DNA of 64,000 bases. Source: Aristolochia californica. Its lineage: Eukaryota > Streptophyta > Magnoliopsida > Piperales > Aristolochiaceae. The notes beneath the pieces are model-generated. The model ran no database searches. It saw only the letters and a program-made list of their open reading frames with translations, and was not told the DNA's origin. Positions 12,988-25,239 of the stretch are shown one piece after another (position 1 is the stretch's first letter; each line of letters opens with the position of its first letter). The DNA lies in NCBI GenBank assembly GCA_029961685.1, contig JARWKL010000016.1, positions 16,064,157-16,128,156 of the forward strand. Reading direction: 5' to 3'. The translations under genes were made by a program, and so were the position numbers.

Positions 12988-13007
12988 CTGCTCTCTCTCT
13001 TCTGTCA
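12988..13007 (+). promoter_or_regulatory. miR156/157 target site in the SPL 3'UTR
   Basis: The 20-nt CTGCTCTCTCTCTTCTGTCA differs only in its first base from the usual SPL target, GTGCTCTCTCTCTTCTGTCA. It begins 19 bp after the stop codon. A 3'UTR position is typical of the SPL3/4/5 group, in which miR156 represses translation and transcript level in juvenile tissue. Confidence 0.9.
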
Positions 13008-13665
13008 TCTTGTGGCTTTTTTCTAATCAAAGGCACTCTTTATGCCTATCCTCTTGATCTTACAAACTCAGTAGCAGTTGTGCTTGTTGCCTAGTAGTTT
13101 TAATCATGTGCGTGTGCTATTGATGATTGTCAATAGAGTTATTTTCTGCAGGGTTGATTAAAGCTCTTATTGATGAGAGTAGTAATTTCCGATTGTACAT
13201 CTTATTGCAAATGGGAGGCAATTTTATTGCATCATATATCTATGATAGGTATAGTACGTGGATGTGCCGACTTAAATCATTTTAACTTTTGCTATAACGG
13301 AATCGTGTGGAAGATGGAGGCTGATTTCATCGGCCTAAATTGTGGAATTTACTTGTCGCATACTTGATTAACCTTTATTTATATTGTGATTATGAATCAT
13401 AAGGGATGTTCAGAAAAAGGAAAAATATGAAAAAAGTGGTAATCTTAGATTGAAAATGGATTTTTGGGGCCAAGAAAAGCTTTGGGATAACGCCCACAAA
13501 ATAAACCCTTACCAATTCCATCTTACTTTTCATATGGCAACATCTTTATGCTGATGTGTGAAACTTCTGTTTGGATTTTAAAGCTTGCCCGATGGTCACC
13601 AATGGTTATCTGATATCATCCATTCGATAAATTTTAAATGGTTTTTTTTTTTTCTTTGTTTTTTA
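13008..13665. other. SPL 3' flank, nothing else recognised
   Basis: The remainder of the SPL 3'UTR presumably lies here. No further gene, RNA or repeat was recognised before the TRIM array. Confidence 0.5.
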
Positions 13666-14417
13666 TGTCAGAGCTAGGTGGTTCCAGTCCACTTGGGGTA
13701 GGTTCCATCTGCCCCTGGTCCACCTGGGTTAGGTACTTGGCTTTCTGCACTTAACAGATCAGTCTTTTGGGTTGTATTGGCTAGGTGTTTGACATGGTAG
13801 CAGAGTTGGGCACCATGTTCCGCGTTCGAATCCCCGTAGAAGCGGTAGGGAATGGGAAGGGAAACGTTGGGTGTCAGAGCTAGGTGGTTCCGTCCACCCC
13901 TGGTCCACCTGGGTTAGGTACTTGGCTTTCCGCACTTAACAAACCGGTCATGTCAAACGACTAGCCAATACAACTCAACAGACCGGTCTGTTGAGTTGTA
14001 TTGGCTAGGCGTTTGACATGGTATCAGAGTTAGGCACCACGTTTCGCCTTCGAATCCCGGGTGAAGCGGTAGGGAACGGGAACGGGAACGGTGGGTGTCA
14101 GAGCTAGGTGGTTCCAGTCCACCTGAGTTAGGTTCCGTCCACCCTTGATGGGTTAGGTATTTGGTTTTCCGTACTTAACAGACCAGTCTTTTGGTTGTAT
14201 TGGTTAGGCGTTTGACATGGTATCAGAGCTAGGGACCACATTCCGCATTCGAATCCCGGCGGAAGCGGTAGGGAACGGGAATGGTGGGTGTCAGAGCTAG
14301 GTGGTTCCGGTCCACCTGGGTTAGGTTCCGTCCGCCCCTGGTCTGCCTGGGTTAGATACTTGGTTTTCCGCACTTAACAGACCGATCTTTTGGGTTGTAT
14401 TGGCTAGGCATTTGACA
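13666..14417 (+). mobile_element. Tandem TRIM array: 4 LTRs, 3 internal domains
   Basis: Four LTR-like units start TGTCAGAGCTAGGTGGTTCC or close to it and end TTTGACA: 13666-13794, 13872-14018, 14096-14217 and 14289-14417. They alternate with three internal segments of 71-77 bp: 13795-13871, 14019-14095 and 14218-14288. Each internal segment opens with a Met-tRNA primer-binding site (TGGTATCAGAGC or a variant) touching the LTR, carries a TTCGAATCCC box, and closes with a purine-rich tract (GGGAACGGGAATGGTGGG in the third) next to the following LTR. Flanks TTTTA and TTTGA could be a 5-bp target duplication with one mismatch. There is no coding capacity, so mobilisation would need enzymes from another element. 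Confidence 0.88.
13951..14018. repeat. 68-bp near-perfect palindrome inside one TRIM LTR
   Basis: The left 34 bases are the reverse complement of the right 34 with a single mismatch at the tenth base of the arm. The axis falls exactly in GACCGGTC (13981-13988), a palindrome that also occurs in the related element at 26.4 kb. The arms are the LTR 3' end and its inverted copy, which makes this LTR 147 bp rather than 122-129 bp. Confidence 0.95.
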
Positions 14418-17337
14418 TTTGAAATGGCTAAAGGGTGGTTAGAGCTAGTTCATCGAGATGCAAAGCACTAATTTCAAGTTTGCTTCAAGAGTATCCATCA
14501 AGAATCCATTGAGTTTGAATGCTACTCCAAATGCTATATTTTAAGTTACTAATTCCATTCGTTGAGGAAATTGTTTACTTCTATGGACCATCTTCTTGGA
14601 TCAACAATGTGGAAGTTGAATCTGGTGTATACTTGGGCTCCTCAATGTAGTGGTCTCTCGTGCTGAAGGCATCATTTTCCATTTATTTATTATATATTAC
14701 TGTATCACTGATCAAGATCATTCCCCATATCTATGTAATGATCTTTCATTGAAGGTATCTTTTATTTGGTTGATTCTGTTAGCCAGATTTGCTTGTGAAC
14801 CTGTGGAGGTGCCTTTGACCTTCGTTTACTTTCTGTGGTTCCAGATGCATAGCATGGAGTTCCTCTGTATATGTTTGCTGGCCTTTTTTGCTTTATTCTG
14901 TTTTTTCTTTTGGGTGGGGAAGGCTTGAAGTGAGTTTTGTCCTTGTTTTTTACTTGAAGATATCTTTGTTTTGCCTGTCAGTGAGGTGTGCTTTATATTT
15001 TTATTTTTATTTTTGTTTTGCTTGTCCAGCGTGGTTATATATGAAACAGTTGTAAGCACAATGGTAGTCTCATTTCATTGTGTAGGAGTTAAAGAAATCA
15101 AGGTTCCAGTGGTACTTTGCTTTTGTTCTCAATAAAATCTCACCATTTGAAAAAAATATTGAAAAAAAAGGATCTGGTGGTAGAAACAGAGTATTTCGAG
15201 AAAGTTTCTGTTTAAACCAGCTTGATCCTAACATAGTTAGAACAAGGCTTTAATGATGATCAAGGTGATGTTAAATTTTTGTATAGATAACACCTTCTAA
15301 GTGGTTTAGTACGTGCCGATATCATGTACTTACGGACAGCTTGGTGAGTTAAAAAAAATCTGCTTTTAGTTTGATATGCTTGCAGAAGTTATCACAGCTT
15401 CACTAACTCTTTGTAAAGTTATCACACAAATTTATCAAATTAACTATGTTATGATATGAACTTTAAATTCTCTTATTTATTTTCTGGTGTTAATATTAGG
15501 TTGGGTTTAGTATTTGTTACTGATAAGATTGTGGCATACATTATTTGCTGGAATTTCCAGTTCATTCTACTTGATCCTTCTGAGCAGATGTTCTTCTACA
15601 TCAATTTAAGGGGTAAGTGAGTGGCATGAAACCAACTTGTTAAAAAGAATGAAAGTGATGCAAACTATCTGCTGCACTTATAGGGATAAATTTATGTGAC
15701 TATCAGGCTCTGGGTCTAATCTCACCTGAAATGTATTTCATTATTAGGTAAGCATTTAGTGAAGCATAAGCTGTTGAAGATGAAAGGAAGTCACCTATAT
15801 ACTAATTGATGATTCTACAGAGACCCTTTCTCTGATGTGATACACAACTAGAACGGGGTCTTCCTGCTTGAGTGAGGAGTCATGAATAAATTGATATTTA
15901 GTAGAGATTAAACCAGTAATGCTATTCAAAAAGCCAAAAAAATAGAAAATGAACAAACTCTGTTAAGATGGTGGTTCTGATTATCATGTTATCTTTTTCT
16001 TATTGCAATGATGGAGATGGAGTAAACTAGATGCATACGTGCCTTAAGACTAATTATTTACTTTGATGTCTTTTCCGTGTCTTTTGTTTCACTAAATATG
16101 ATCAACTGGACTTTCTAGGCTTCCACGATGAAGTTGCTATTTACCTTTTAATCTAGTAAAAGATTGATGATAATTTAAGGCGAATGAAGAAGGAAAACTA
16201 CATAGTGAAGGTGAGCCTTCTTTGGTGTGGATTGTGGCCAAAAGCTTATGTAGTCAGATTTGCCAAAAGATTGCTTCGGTGGTGGATTTTGGCTCTCCTT
16301 GAGCTTCTTGATTCAGGAAAGCCACTGTTTTTTAATACAATCCGACCCAGTAAAGGGTAATGGGCGATTTCCGTAGTCGCTTTCTTGAATGCTTTTGCAA
16401 ATGGGTAAGAACGTCATGGCTGAGTGACAGCAGGTTGTCCGGTGAGTGGGTGGCTGATCACAGTCGTTAGACTAATTCGTGGTGTTGCCAGACCCACAGT
16501 CTACGTCGAGTTATTGTTTTCTGCTTTTCTGCTGTTTCTTGTCATCTTCTTCACCACGAAAGCTGCTTTGTAAAACTAGAAGATATTAGTTGCGTAGAAC
16601 CTAATCTCCAACTCGGTCTTCTGTATCAATCTCTATGACGTCTTAGATGTGGATATCTTTGACAAGTACTTTCAATTCGTTGTTGTCAGTCTTGTAACGT
16701 TTGATGACATAATCTTGATATCGTATCACATTGAACAGATCTTTTCATAGATTTCTCAGATTTGTAAAATTTCAAGGATTAGACTTCTAAAGTCAGGTTG
16801 CAAATTTTCTTTTAATCGAGAGCCAACCTAAATATCAAGAATAATGATTTGTGCACTTGAGATTTGTAATTAAAGTTGGTTTTAATAAAAACCAATGGAA
16901 TGCTCAACATCCAATTCTTAATATATAAGTTTCAATATACATTTGGAGATTTCTTAATATATTTCATTAAATTATAGATTACCCTTGAACTCTTGTCAAT
17001 GTGACCTCCTCTATATCCAATTGATTGAGTTTGCCATTAGTCTAAGCTCTCCACATATGATGCATTCATGTCTGATTTTGGATTCACACTACTTTCATAT
17101 ATTAGATCTATATCCATGCGGTTCCTTGTTGAGGATTCAGGGAAAGTTACACTTTTTCTTCGGAGTTTATAGCTTTTTCTAAGAGCCATTTTTAGGTTTC
17201 TTTTCCAAATTTCTTCTTTTTTACTTTTCTCAGTTTTCTTTTCTTGTTATTCTTCCCTTTTCATTTCCTTTCCTTTTAAAGTTTTCCACCTTTCCTCTCT
17301 TTTTTAATAAATCTCGAGGTTCATCTATTTTTTTCAC
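14418..17337. other. Intergenic, nothing recognised
   Basis: Mostly AT-rich single-copy-looking sequence with no gene, RNA or clear repeat. Open frames here are short and lack family resemblance. CT-rich tracts at 17.19-17.30 kb lead into the Copia LTR remnant. Confidence 0.5.
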
Positions 17338-17465
17338 TGTTAAAATATAAGTTTAGGGGTATTTTGGTTATTTTTATATTTTTAATATTACATTTTTCTC
17401 TTATAGTATGGCTATTAGATAGAGAATATTTTTAATATTACATTTTTCTCTTATAGTATGGCTAT
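17338..17465 (+). mobile_element. Truncated 5' LTR of the plus-strand Copia element
   Basis: TGTTAAAATATAAG and the following sequence match the 3' LTR start at 21943 through GCTATTAGATAGAGAAT. A tandem duplication with a 50-bp period then follows (CATTTTTCTCTTATAGTATG at 17391 and 17441), after which the match to the 3' LTR is lost. No primer-binding site is visible between here and gag, so the rest of this LTR appears deleted or replaced. Confidence 0.8.
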
Positions 17466-17820
17466 TAATGATTACAATTTCTATTTGACTAAATGTTGGG
17501 ATTTAGAAGTATTTGATAATCCCAATTTGAGAAAAAAATTCAAATCTGCCTGCATAATCAACCTAATACTTGCGTCATCATCCATATAGCCTACACCATC
17601 TTGATTTCTTGCAATTAGGTCATTCTTTTATTGATTTATGATTTCATTTGCTAGAATTAATCACTATTGGTTCTAAATTGAATGTATTGGGTATTGCATT
17701 GACTTAATTGAATTCGGTGTGGGACCCACTTGACTATGCAAAATTGAATTTTGGGAAAAATGCTTCCCTTTGGTTAATTGACACTCTAGTGTACTAAATT
17801 GTGGTGTTTGGTGATATTTA

Positions 17821-20800
17821 ATGGTTGATTCTAACACACGGGTTGATGTCCAAAGGACTGCAGAGAACTCAGATGTGAAATTCTCTCAGTCTATTCAGAT
17901 AACCACGATCCGGTTGAATAGATCCAATTATGTAAATTGGTCTAGATCAGTTTTGATGTATTTAAGGACCAGAAGAATGGGAAAATATATAAATGATGAT
18001 CCCGCGGTACCTGTTACTGAAGATTGGGTGGCAGAAGATAATTTGGTAATGACCTGGTTGGTCAATGGTATGGAATCCAGATTTAATGATCAAATTTTGA
18101 GTTGCAGTATTATTAAGGCAATGTGGACTACATTGGCTTCCATTTTATCTACAGAAAGTAATTTATCAAGGATCTATGAGTTATATATGAAGTTTTATAG
18201 TATGAAGCGTGGAGGTAGATCAGTGACAAATTATTTCACTGAGATTAGGGCAGTACTACAGGAGATTAGTATATTTCATCTTTTTACTACGAATGTAAGA
18301 AAGAAAATTAGATTCAAGTAGCCCAATTTTTGGATGGTTTGGGGCATGGGTATGATGTTATTAGAGTCCAATTGTTGGTCAATGAGGATGTAACCACTCT
18401 TGAACAAGCTTTTCATAGAGTTCTTCGAGCTGAAGGTGCAATTATAAATAAGAATGAATTAGGTGGAGCCCTCCCAGAAGCAGTTGCTCTTAACCTTCAA
18501 TCTTCTACTGGTAAGCCCAATGGTTAGTTTCATGGTGGTAATAATAGAGGTAGATGTTGCTCTTATACAACCTGTGCTTGTGACCGAAATGATCGGGGGA
18601 ATCAAAAATATGTTTATTGTGGTAGGACTAATCATATTTCTGAGAAATACTGGGACAAATTTGGTAAACCTACCTGGGCCAACTCTATAGTCACAAATAA
18701 GGACGCACACTCACACACTGGGGATCCTACGAGGAAATTCAACAGTTATTACAGCGACTGGGTCAATTGACTACTTCATCTACTGCTTCTCAGACTACAG
18801 AGACTCCTCCTTCCTCAGCGAGTGCCACGATGGCTAGTACAGGTATGATGCACTAAATGTGTCTCATTCCCCCTCTTAGATCATTGATTCAAGAGCCTCT
18901 ACACACTTGTCAGGTATGCCCTCTCTATTTCACTCCATTAGTCCATCTCATTCATATCGTCGAGTTACTTTAGCTCATGGATCCACCTCTCCCATTCAGG
19001 GGGAGGGTATAGTTCGCACTACTCCACAAATATCTTTAGATTCTATTTTATTTGTATCAAAGTTTCTAGTTAATTTCTTGTCAGTGAATCTTATAACTAA
19101 ATCCTTAAACCGTTCAGTAACCTTTTATCCTACTTTTTGTGTTTTCCAAGACTTGTAGACGAAGAGGACGATTGGTTCAGGACATGAGAAGAGAGGGCTC
19201 TACATGCTGGATGATGTATCCGTTTCACTATTGTAGATTCTTCTTACTTGTGACATCTGCGCTTGTGACATCCCTCACTAGCTAAGTTGTGTCAGTTTTT
19301 TCCTTTTCTACCAGTCGATATTTCATTCGATTGCGAATAATGTCAACTGAGAAATCATCATCGCTCCTGTTTTCCAATTAGTTCTAGTCAAAGCACCAAG
19401 TTGTTTGAATTAGTCCACTCTAATGCATGGGGTCCATGTCGGGTTCCTAGCCCATTTGGTTTTAAGTATTTTGTGCCGTTCATTGATGATTTCAGTAAAG
19501 TCACTTGAGAGTATCTCCTACAGGAGAAGTCCAAAGTATTTGATGTATTCCTCAATTTTTTCAAAGAAAAAAATATCAATTTGGTGCATGTGTTCACGTA
19601 CTTCATACTGACAATGGTTTGGAATATCTTAACTATAAATTTTTAGTATTTTGTGCATCTCATGGTATTACCCATCAAACATATTGCCCTTATACACCAC
19701 AACAAAATGGGGTGGCTGAATGTAAAAATAGACATCTCCTTGAGGTTACAAGGACACTATTATTGCATATGGATGTTCCTAAATCTTTTTGGGGAGATGC
19801 GGTTTTAACTTCGTGCTACTTGGTTAATAGTGTGCCCTCATCTGTTTTGAGTGGTCAAGTTCCTCTTCAGGTTTTAAAACCCAATTGTAAATTGTTTGGT
19901 GTGGTTCCTCGTATTTTTGGATGTACCTATTTTGTTTATATGCTTGAAACTTCGGTTGATAAGTTGTTACCTCGGTCTATCAAATGTGTTTTTTTGGGAT
20001 ATTCTCGTAAAAAAAAGGGTACAAATGTTATGATCATCTTCGATAGAAAGCATATGTGTAAGCTGATGTGACCTTTGAACATACTCCATATTTTTCATCA
20101 TCTATTGAGCTTCCTGTATCACTTGAATCTCTTTCAGACAGTCTTATTCCTGTTATAGTTTTGGATGTACAAACGTCATCGAGTTCTTCATTGCTTCTTT
20201 GTGTTTACAGCCATCACTCTTGTACTCCTGTAGTGCCTCCAACAGTTACCTCTACAGAGCTCTCTTCTCATGATCCACCAAATTCCTCATTGCCTATTAG
20301 TCTACGAAAAGGTAAACAATCTTGTACTTCTCATCCGATATCCAAATATGTGTCACTTGATTTTTTTCCCCATCCTTCAAGTCCTTTGCTATGTCATTGT
20401 CTACTTCCCATATACCTCGTTCAGTGCAGGAAGCCTTGTGCTCTCTAGAATGGAAACATTCTATGGATGATGAGATGAGTGCTTTACTGTCTCAGAAAAC
20501 ATAGCATCTATGTGATCCACCTGCAGGAGTAGTTATTGTGGGGGTGTCGTTGGGTTTATACTATTAAATATAATGTTGATAGCTCTATTAACCGATACAA
20601 AACTTGGTTGGTAGCGAAAGGATATACGCAGACTTTTGGAGTTGATATCTTTGAGACATTCTCTCCTATAGCCCGACTTACTTCGGTATGTATCTTAATA
20701 TATGTGGCTATTAATAAGGGTTTGCCTCTCTTTCAACTCGATGTAAAGAATGTCTTTTTATATGGTGATCTACATGAGGAAGTGTATATGGAGCAACCTC

Positions 20801-21935
20801 CTGGGTATGTAGCTCAAGGGGAGACAAAAAAGGTATGTAAGCTGTAGATGGCTATTTATGGACTTAAACCGAGTCCATGGGCCTGGTTTGAAAAATTTAG
20901 TGATGTGGTATTATAATTCGGGTTCTATAGGAGTCATTGTGATCATTCTATGTTCCTACTTAAAAAGGAAGACTGGTATGGTGATTTTGGTTGTCTACGT
21001 AGATGACATTGTATTATCTGGTGATGATCTTGATGGTATTACAAAAGTTAAACAATATCTGGCCACACATTTTTAGACAAAAAGGATTTGGGCTCTCTCA
21101 AGTACTTCTTTGGCATTGAAGTCGCTCGTAGCAAGCGAGGTATTGTTCTTTCTCAGAGAAAATATATATTGGATATATTACAGGAGTATGGTTTATTAGG
21201 TGTTAAACCCATATACACCCCCATGGAAGTTAATCATAATCTACATGACACTAGGGTCCTACACTCGAGGATAAAACTCAACACCGATCGTCAGTAGGTA
21301 AACTGATCTATGCTATAGTTACCAGGCCAGATATTGCATTTGTTGTAGGAGTTGTGAGCCAGTTCATGAAAAATCCTCAAAAAGTCCATTTAGAAGCTGC
21401 TTAGAGGATTTTGAAGTACTTGAAGGGTGCCCCTGGAAAAGATCTTCTGTATACTCATAATGGAAAAATTGATGTACTTGGGTATTCTGATGTTGATTAT
21501 GTTGGATGTAAGATGAACATACGTTCTACATCAGGCTACTGTTGTTTTGTTGGAGGCAACCTAATAAGTTGGAAAAGTAAGAAACAAACAGTTGTGGCTA
21601 GGTCCAGTGTAATGGCTCATACAATTAGTGAGTTTATGTGGATTAAGTCTGTACTTCTTGAGTTTGGTTTTATGTTTCCTAACCCTATGGTTATGAATTG
21701 TGATAACCTGACAACCATTTTAATTGCCAGCAACCATGTATTCCATGAGAGAATAAAACATATAGAGGTTGACTACCACTTCATTAGACATGCAATTATG
21801 CAGGGGAAAGTGGTAACTCTTTATGTAAAGTCTTTAGACCAATTGGGAGATATATTTACCAAGCCTTTGGGGAGACATGAACATGTATCCTTTAGTGACA
21901 AACTGGGATTGTTTGATATCTACTCTCCAGTTTGA
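17821..21935 (+). pseudogene. Ty1/Copia gag-pol, many frame breaks
   Basis: Domains run in Copia order. Gag (LNRSNYVNWSRSVLMYLRTR) starts near 17900, followed by a degenerate zinc knuckle (YCGRTNHISEKYW) at 18617. The protease site reads IIDSRASTHLS near 18886, with R replacing the G of the D-S-G triad. The integrase C-terminal half is at 19619-20070 (PQQNGVAECKNRHLLEVTR). Reverse transcriptase spans 20536-21300 and includes YVDDIVLSGDD near 21000. RNase H is at 21411-21935 (YSDVDYVGCKMNIRSTSGYC). At least six stops or frame shifts separate these blocks, so no polyprotein can be made. Flanking LTR starts at 17338 and 21943 fix its limits. Confidence 0.95.
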
Positions 21936-21942
21936 GGGGGAG
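21931..21942 (+). other. Polypurine tract of the Copia element
   Basis: TTTGAGGGGGAG directly precedes the TGTTAAAATAC start of the 3' LTR. This is where plus-strand DNA synthesis would be primed. Confidence 0.85.
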
Positions 21943-22280
21943 TGTTAAAATACAAGTTAGGGGTATTTTGGTCATTTTTAATATTTTCAATATTATATTT
22001 TTCTTTCATAGTATGCTATTAGATAGAGAATGTCTTGTTTTATCTCTAGTTAAATTTTTATTCAATTTAGACATATATTTTAGGAGATGTAATTTTGATT
22101 ATTGAGGGGCATTTTTGTCCTTTTGTAAATTTTAACTTAAAACCTGATTATAAAGAAATAGGAAGGGGATTTTTGGCTCGGATTCTAAGGCAGCCAAGAC
22201 AAATCTGCCCCTCTTCCAGAAATCCTTTTTCTCTTTTATTTTCTCCCCAAATCACCTAGTTTTCACGCAAAGGCTTTATC
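21943..22280 (+). mobile_element. 3' LTR of the plus-strand Copia element
   Basis: It starts TGTTAAAATACAAGTTAGGG, parallel to the remnant at 17338. The start is certain. The end is only estimated, because the 5' copy is truncated and no target-site duplication could be matched. Confidence 0.7.
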
Positions 22281-24059
22281 TCAAGAGGATGTCCATTAAA
22301 CATTGGATGATGCCTGATATACCCTCTAAATTTACCTGTTGGAGAGTTTCTTCATCCCAATAGTTTCTCAAGTACCCTCCACTTCTCACTCAAATCTTCC
22401 ATGAAGACAAGAGAAACTCTGGTTTTGACTTAGACCTCTAAATCCTTCTTCATATAGGCCATGGATTGCTACATTAAACTAGGCTGAACTGAACAAAACA
22501 TTTCTTTCTTATATCCCAATGAGTTTTTTTGGCTAATTTCAAATATGACCTTGCTAACTGCCATATTTTCAAATACAGTCAACGTATTCACTAAATTTGG
22601 AGGATAGACTAGTCATTAGATGGTTTAAAATATTAAAATTTTAAAAATATAGAATTAAACAAATAAAAAACACATATTTTAGTAAAAAAGACTAAGAAAC
22701 CTCCTCCTGCCTTCCTCTCTCTCTTATAGACGGAAGGTAGGGTTGTGGCTACCTCCTTCTATCCACCAAAAAAGGTGGAGAGGGGTGGGGTCGTCTCCTT
22801 TTCCTCTACTTTGTCTATTACACAAAACGGAGAGAGGGGGAGAAGGCCACCCACCCCACCCCTCCTTTATCAGATTTTTAGGTAGGTGAGTTATTTTTAT
22901 CACAAATTCTAATTTGTGTGGTTATACTTTTTGCCTAATTACTGTGGGGATTCCAACATAGGCAGGTCTGCTTAGTCAAGCTGCAGGTAGACACCTCTTC
23001 ATGAGATGTTCATCAAAGATTTCTTGTAGGTAAGGAGAGAAAGGAGACCCTTGTGATGGTTCAATTGTTCAAAACATCCAACTAACAAATCCTATCTTAA
23101 AAATTTATGTCAAAATAATCCCCTACAATTAAGGCCAAGCACAAAGGAGAAACTAAATGAAACTAGACTTTGCTTTCAGCTTTCAGGCTCTTCCATCATC
23201 TAACATGATACTTAGTTTTAGGTGGTCATGGGGGAATAATAGCTATTTTCTCATAAACAATTTGGGTAGTTTTTTAATATGACCTTCTTATTTGTTGTAT
23301 TTTCAAATTCAATGGTCAGATGTTGCTAACTCCATATATGACCAAATTTCAAATACAATTGATGGATTCCGTCAAGCTTAGATGTAAAGAAGTAATTTAA
23401 AATTTAATGATTACCATACAAAAAATAGGGGGCTCCCTCCTCCTCCCCTTCTCTCTCTTCAATGATGCCCCCTATTTTCTCTCAAATGGAGAGGAGGCAC
23501 GACACTATCACTTCTATCCAAGAAAGAAGGGCAGGAGGGGTAGCCTCCTCTCCCCTTCTCTCTCTCTTCATTGATGAAGAGGTCACTCTCCTCTCCCTTT
23601 TGTTGTGGACAAAGGGTGTGACCCTTCCTCTATTGCTTGACGGGAGGGAGGAGAGGAATTATCCTCTCTTCTTTCTACATTGCCCTCTGAAGAGTTGACC
23701 AAACGTAGACTCCCTTATTGATTTTGATGATAACAATTTTAGATACTTTTCCTTCAAGAGGTATCAATTTCAAGGTCTAAAGCATTGGATAGACACAAGC
23801 ATTGGAATGTCAAAGAAGTTTTGAAGAAGCACCCTTAGAAGATGAAGAAAATTTGAACACTAGAGTTTAGGAATCAATTAGAAATGTCAAAAACTCATTC
23901 TATGTAAGAGAGCATTCTATTTCTTCCAAAACTAGAGGTATAATACAAATTTGGAGCTTTAGGACATATTTTACATTCAAACATGTTTTCACAAATGCTT
24001 ACATACATCTCATACATGTTAGAATCACTTAGGATCATTAATTCTTATGCTTTAAAAAT
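22281..24059. other. Intergenic with two related CT/GA-rich repeats
   Basis: No gene was recognised. Segments at about 22550-22860 and 23330-23690 share an order of sequence: TTTCAAATACA, then an AT-rich part, then CT-rich and GA-rich blocks. They look like two diverged copies of one dispersed repeat, also resembled by 5005-5275. Confidence 0.4.
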
Positions 24060-24575
24060 CCACATGATGAACTGGCATTAGAATGATCGATCAACATTTG
24101 CCAATGATCAATCAACTGGAAGTGCACAAGCCAAAAATATATGTGCTATAAAGCATGATCGATCAACCCATTTGGACTGATCAATCAATACTGTCCAGGT
24201 AAAGTAATTTTTTATTGATTAATTGATCAACCTTAGTGACTGATCAATCAACCCATTTGGACTGATTGATCAATACTGTGCAAGTAAAGCAAATTGATGT
24301 TGCTTAATTGATCAACCTTAGTGACTAATCGATCATACAAAAATTTGTCAGTCAGGGATATAAAACATTATCGGTCACAACAAGGTCATTGATCAACCAT
24401 ACTTGTTATGCACTGCCATTGGGAATTCTAATTGATCGATCATACCATGTACATTGATCAATGAACTTAAAATATCAGACCCAATGGGAATATATAGATC
24501 GATCATACCATTGATCACTAAGACACATTTTGACAGAAAAATAATCGTTACACGCAATTGATCGATCAACCACTT
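24060..24575. repeat. Cluster of TGATCGATCA-type palindromes with a tandem duplication
   Basis: More than a dozen copies of TGATCGATCA, TGATCAATCA or TTGATCAACC occur in about 500 bp. Two successive segments share GATCAACCCATTTGGACTGA at one end and AATTGATCAACCTTAGTGAC at the other, a tandem duplication with a period of about 90 bp. A smaller cluster is present at 9.1-9.3 kb. Confidence 0.75.
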
Positions 24576-24716
24576 TACATTGTCATCATTAGTTTTTTAA
24601 CTTAACAGAGTTGTGATATTGGTAACTTGAACTTGTACCTTCAACAATCAATTTAGCAACATAAGAACATAGATATTCCAACTATTGTTGATTTTACTTG
24701 AACAAAATAATATCTA

Positions 24717-24718
24717 TC

Positions 24719-24777
<59 letters not shown>
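24717..24777. repeat. (TA)n(TG)n microsatellite
   Basis: A short TA run passes into roughly 23 uninterrupted TG dinucleotides. It should be length-polymorphic. Confidence 0.97.
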
Positions 24778-24780
<3 letters not shown>

Positions 24781-25239
24781 GTATAGCCCACTAATTCACT
24801 ATGATCTAAGGTAATTTTCAGCCAACAATTACCTCAAGGGATCAACATTTTCTTGTTTCCTTTTTTTGTGGTAAATCAAAGAATTAATTAAATACTTTGT
24901 CCTTTTTGTTTTCCCCTAAGAACTCCATGGTGAAAGAATTCATGGCTATTTGACAGTTCCATGTGAATACTAGTAAAGATAGACAATGACAGAATCAAAC
25001 ACTCAAGGGTCTCAAAATAATGAACAATAAACACTCTTAGGAACTCTCAGGAACTTCTATTATTACAATACCGACAGAAAAGAACCACAATTGAAACATC
25101 TTTGTCAAGTCGCTACTACATGAATGCTAAACCTTCCTCTATACCAGTACAAAGGTATCACTATGGATTTTATTACTCAAACATATAGAGAGCTAGCACT
25201 GGCTATCTTCTCGTTTAGAACTTGGACTATATAAGATCA

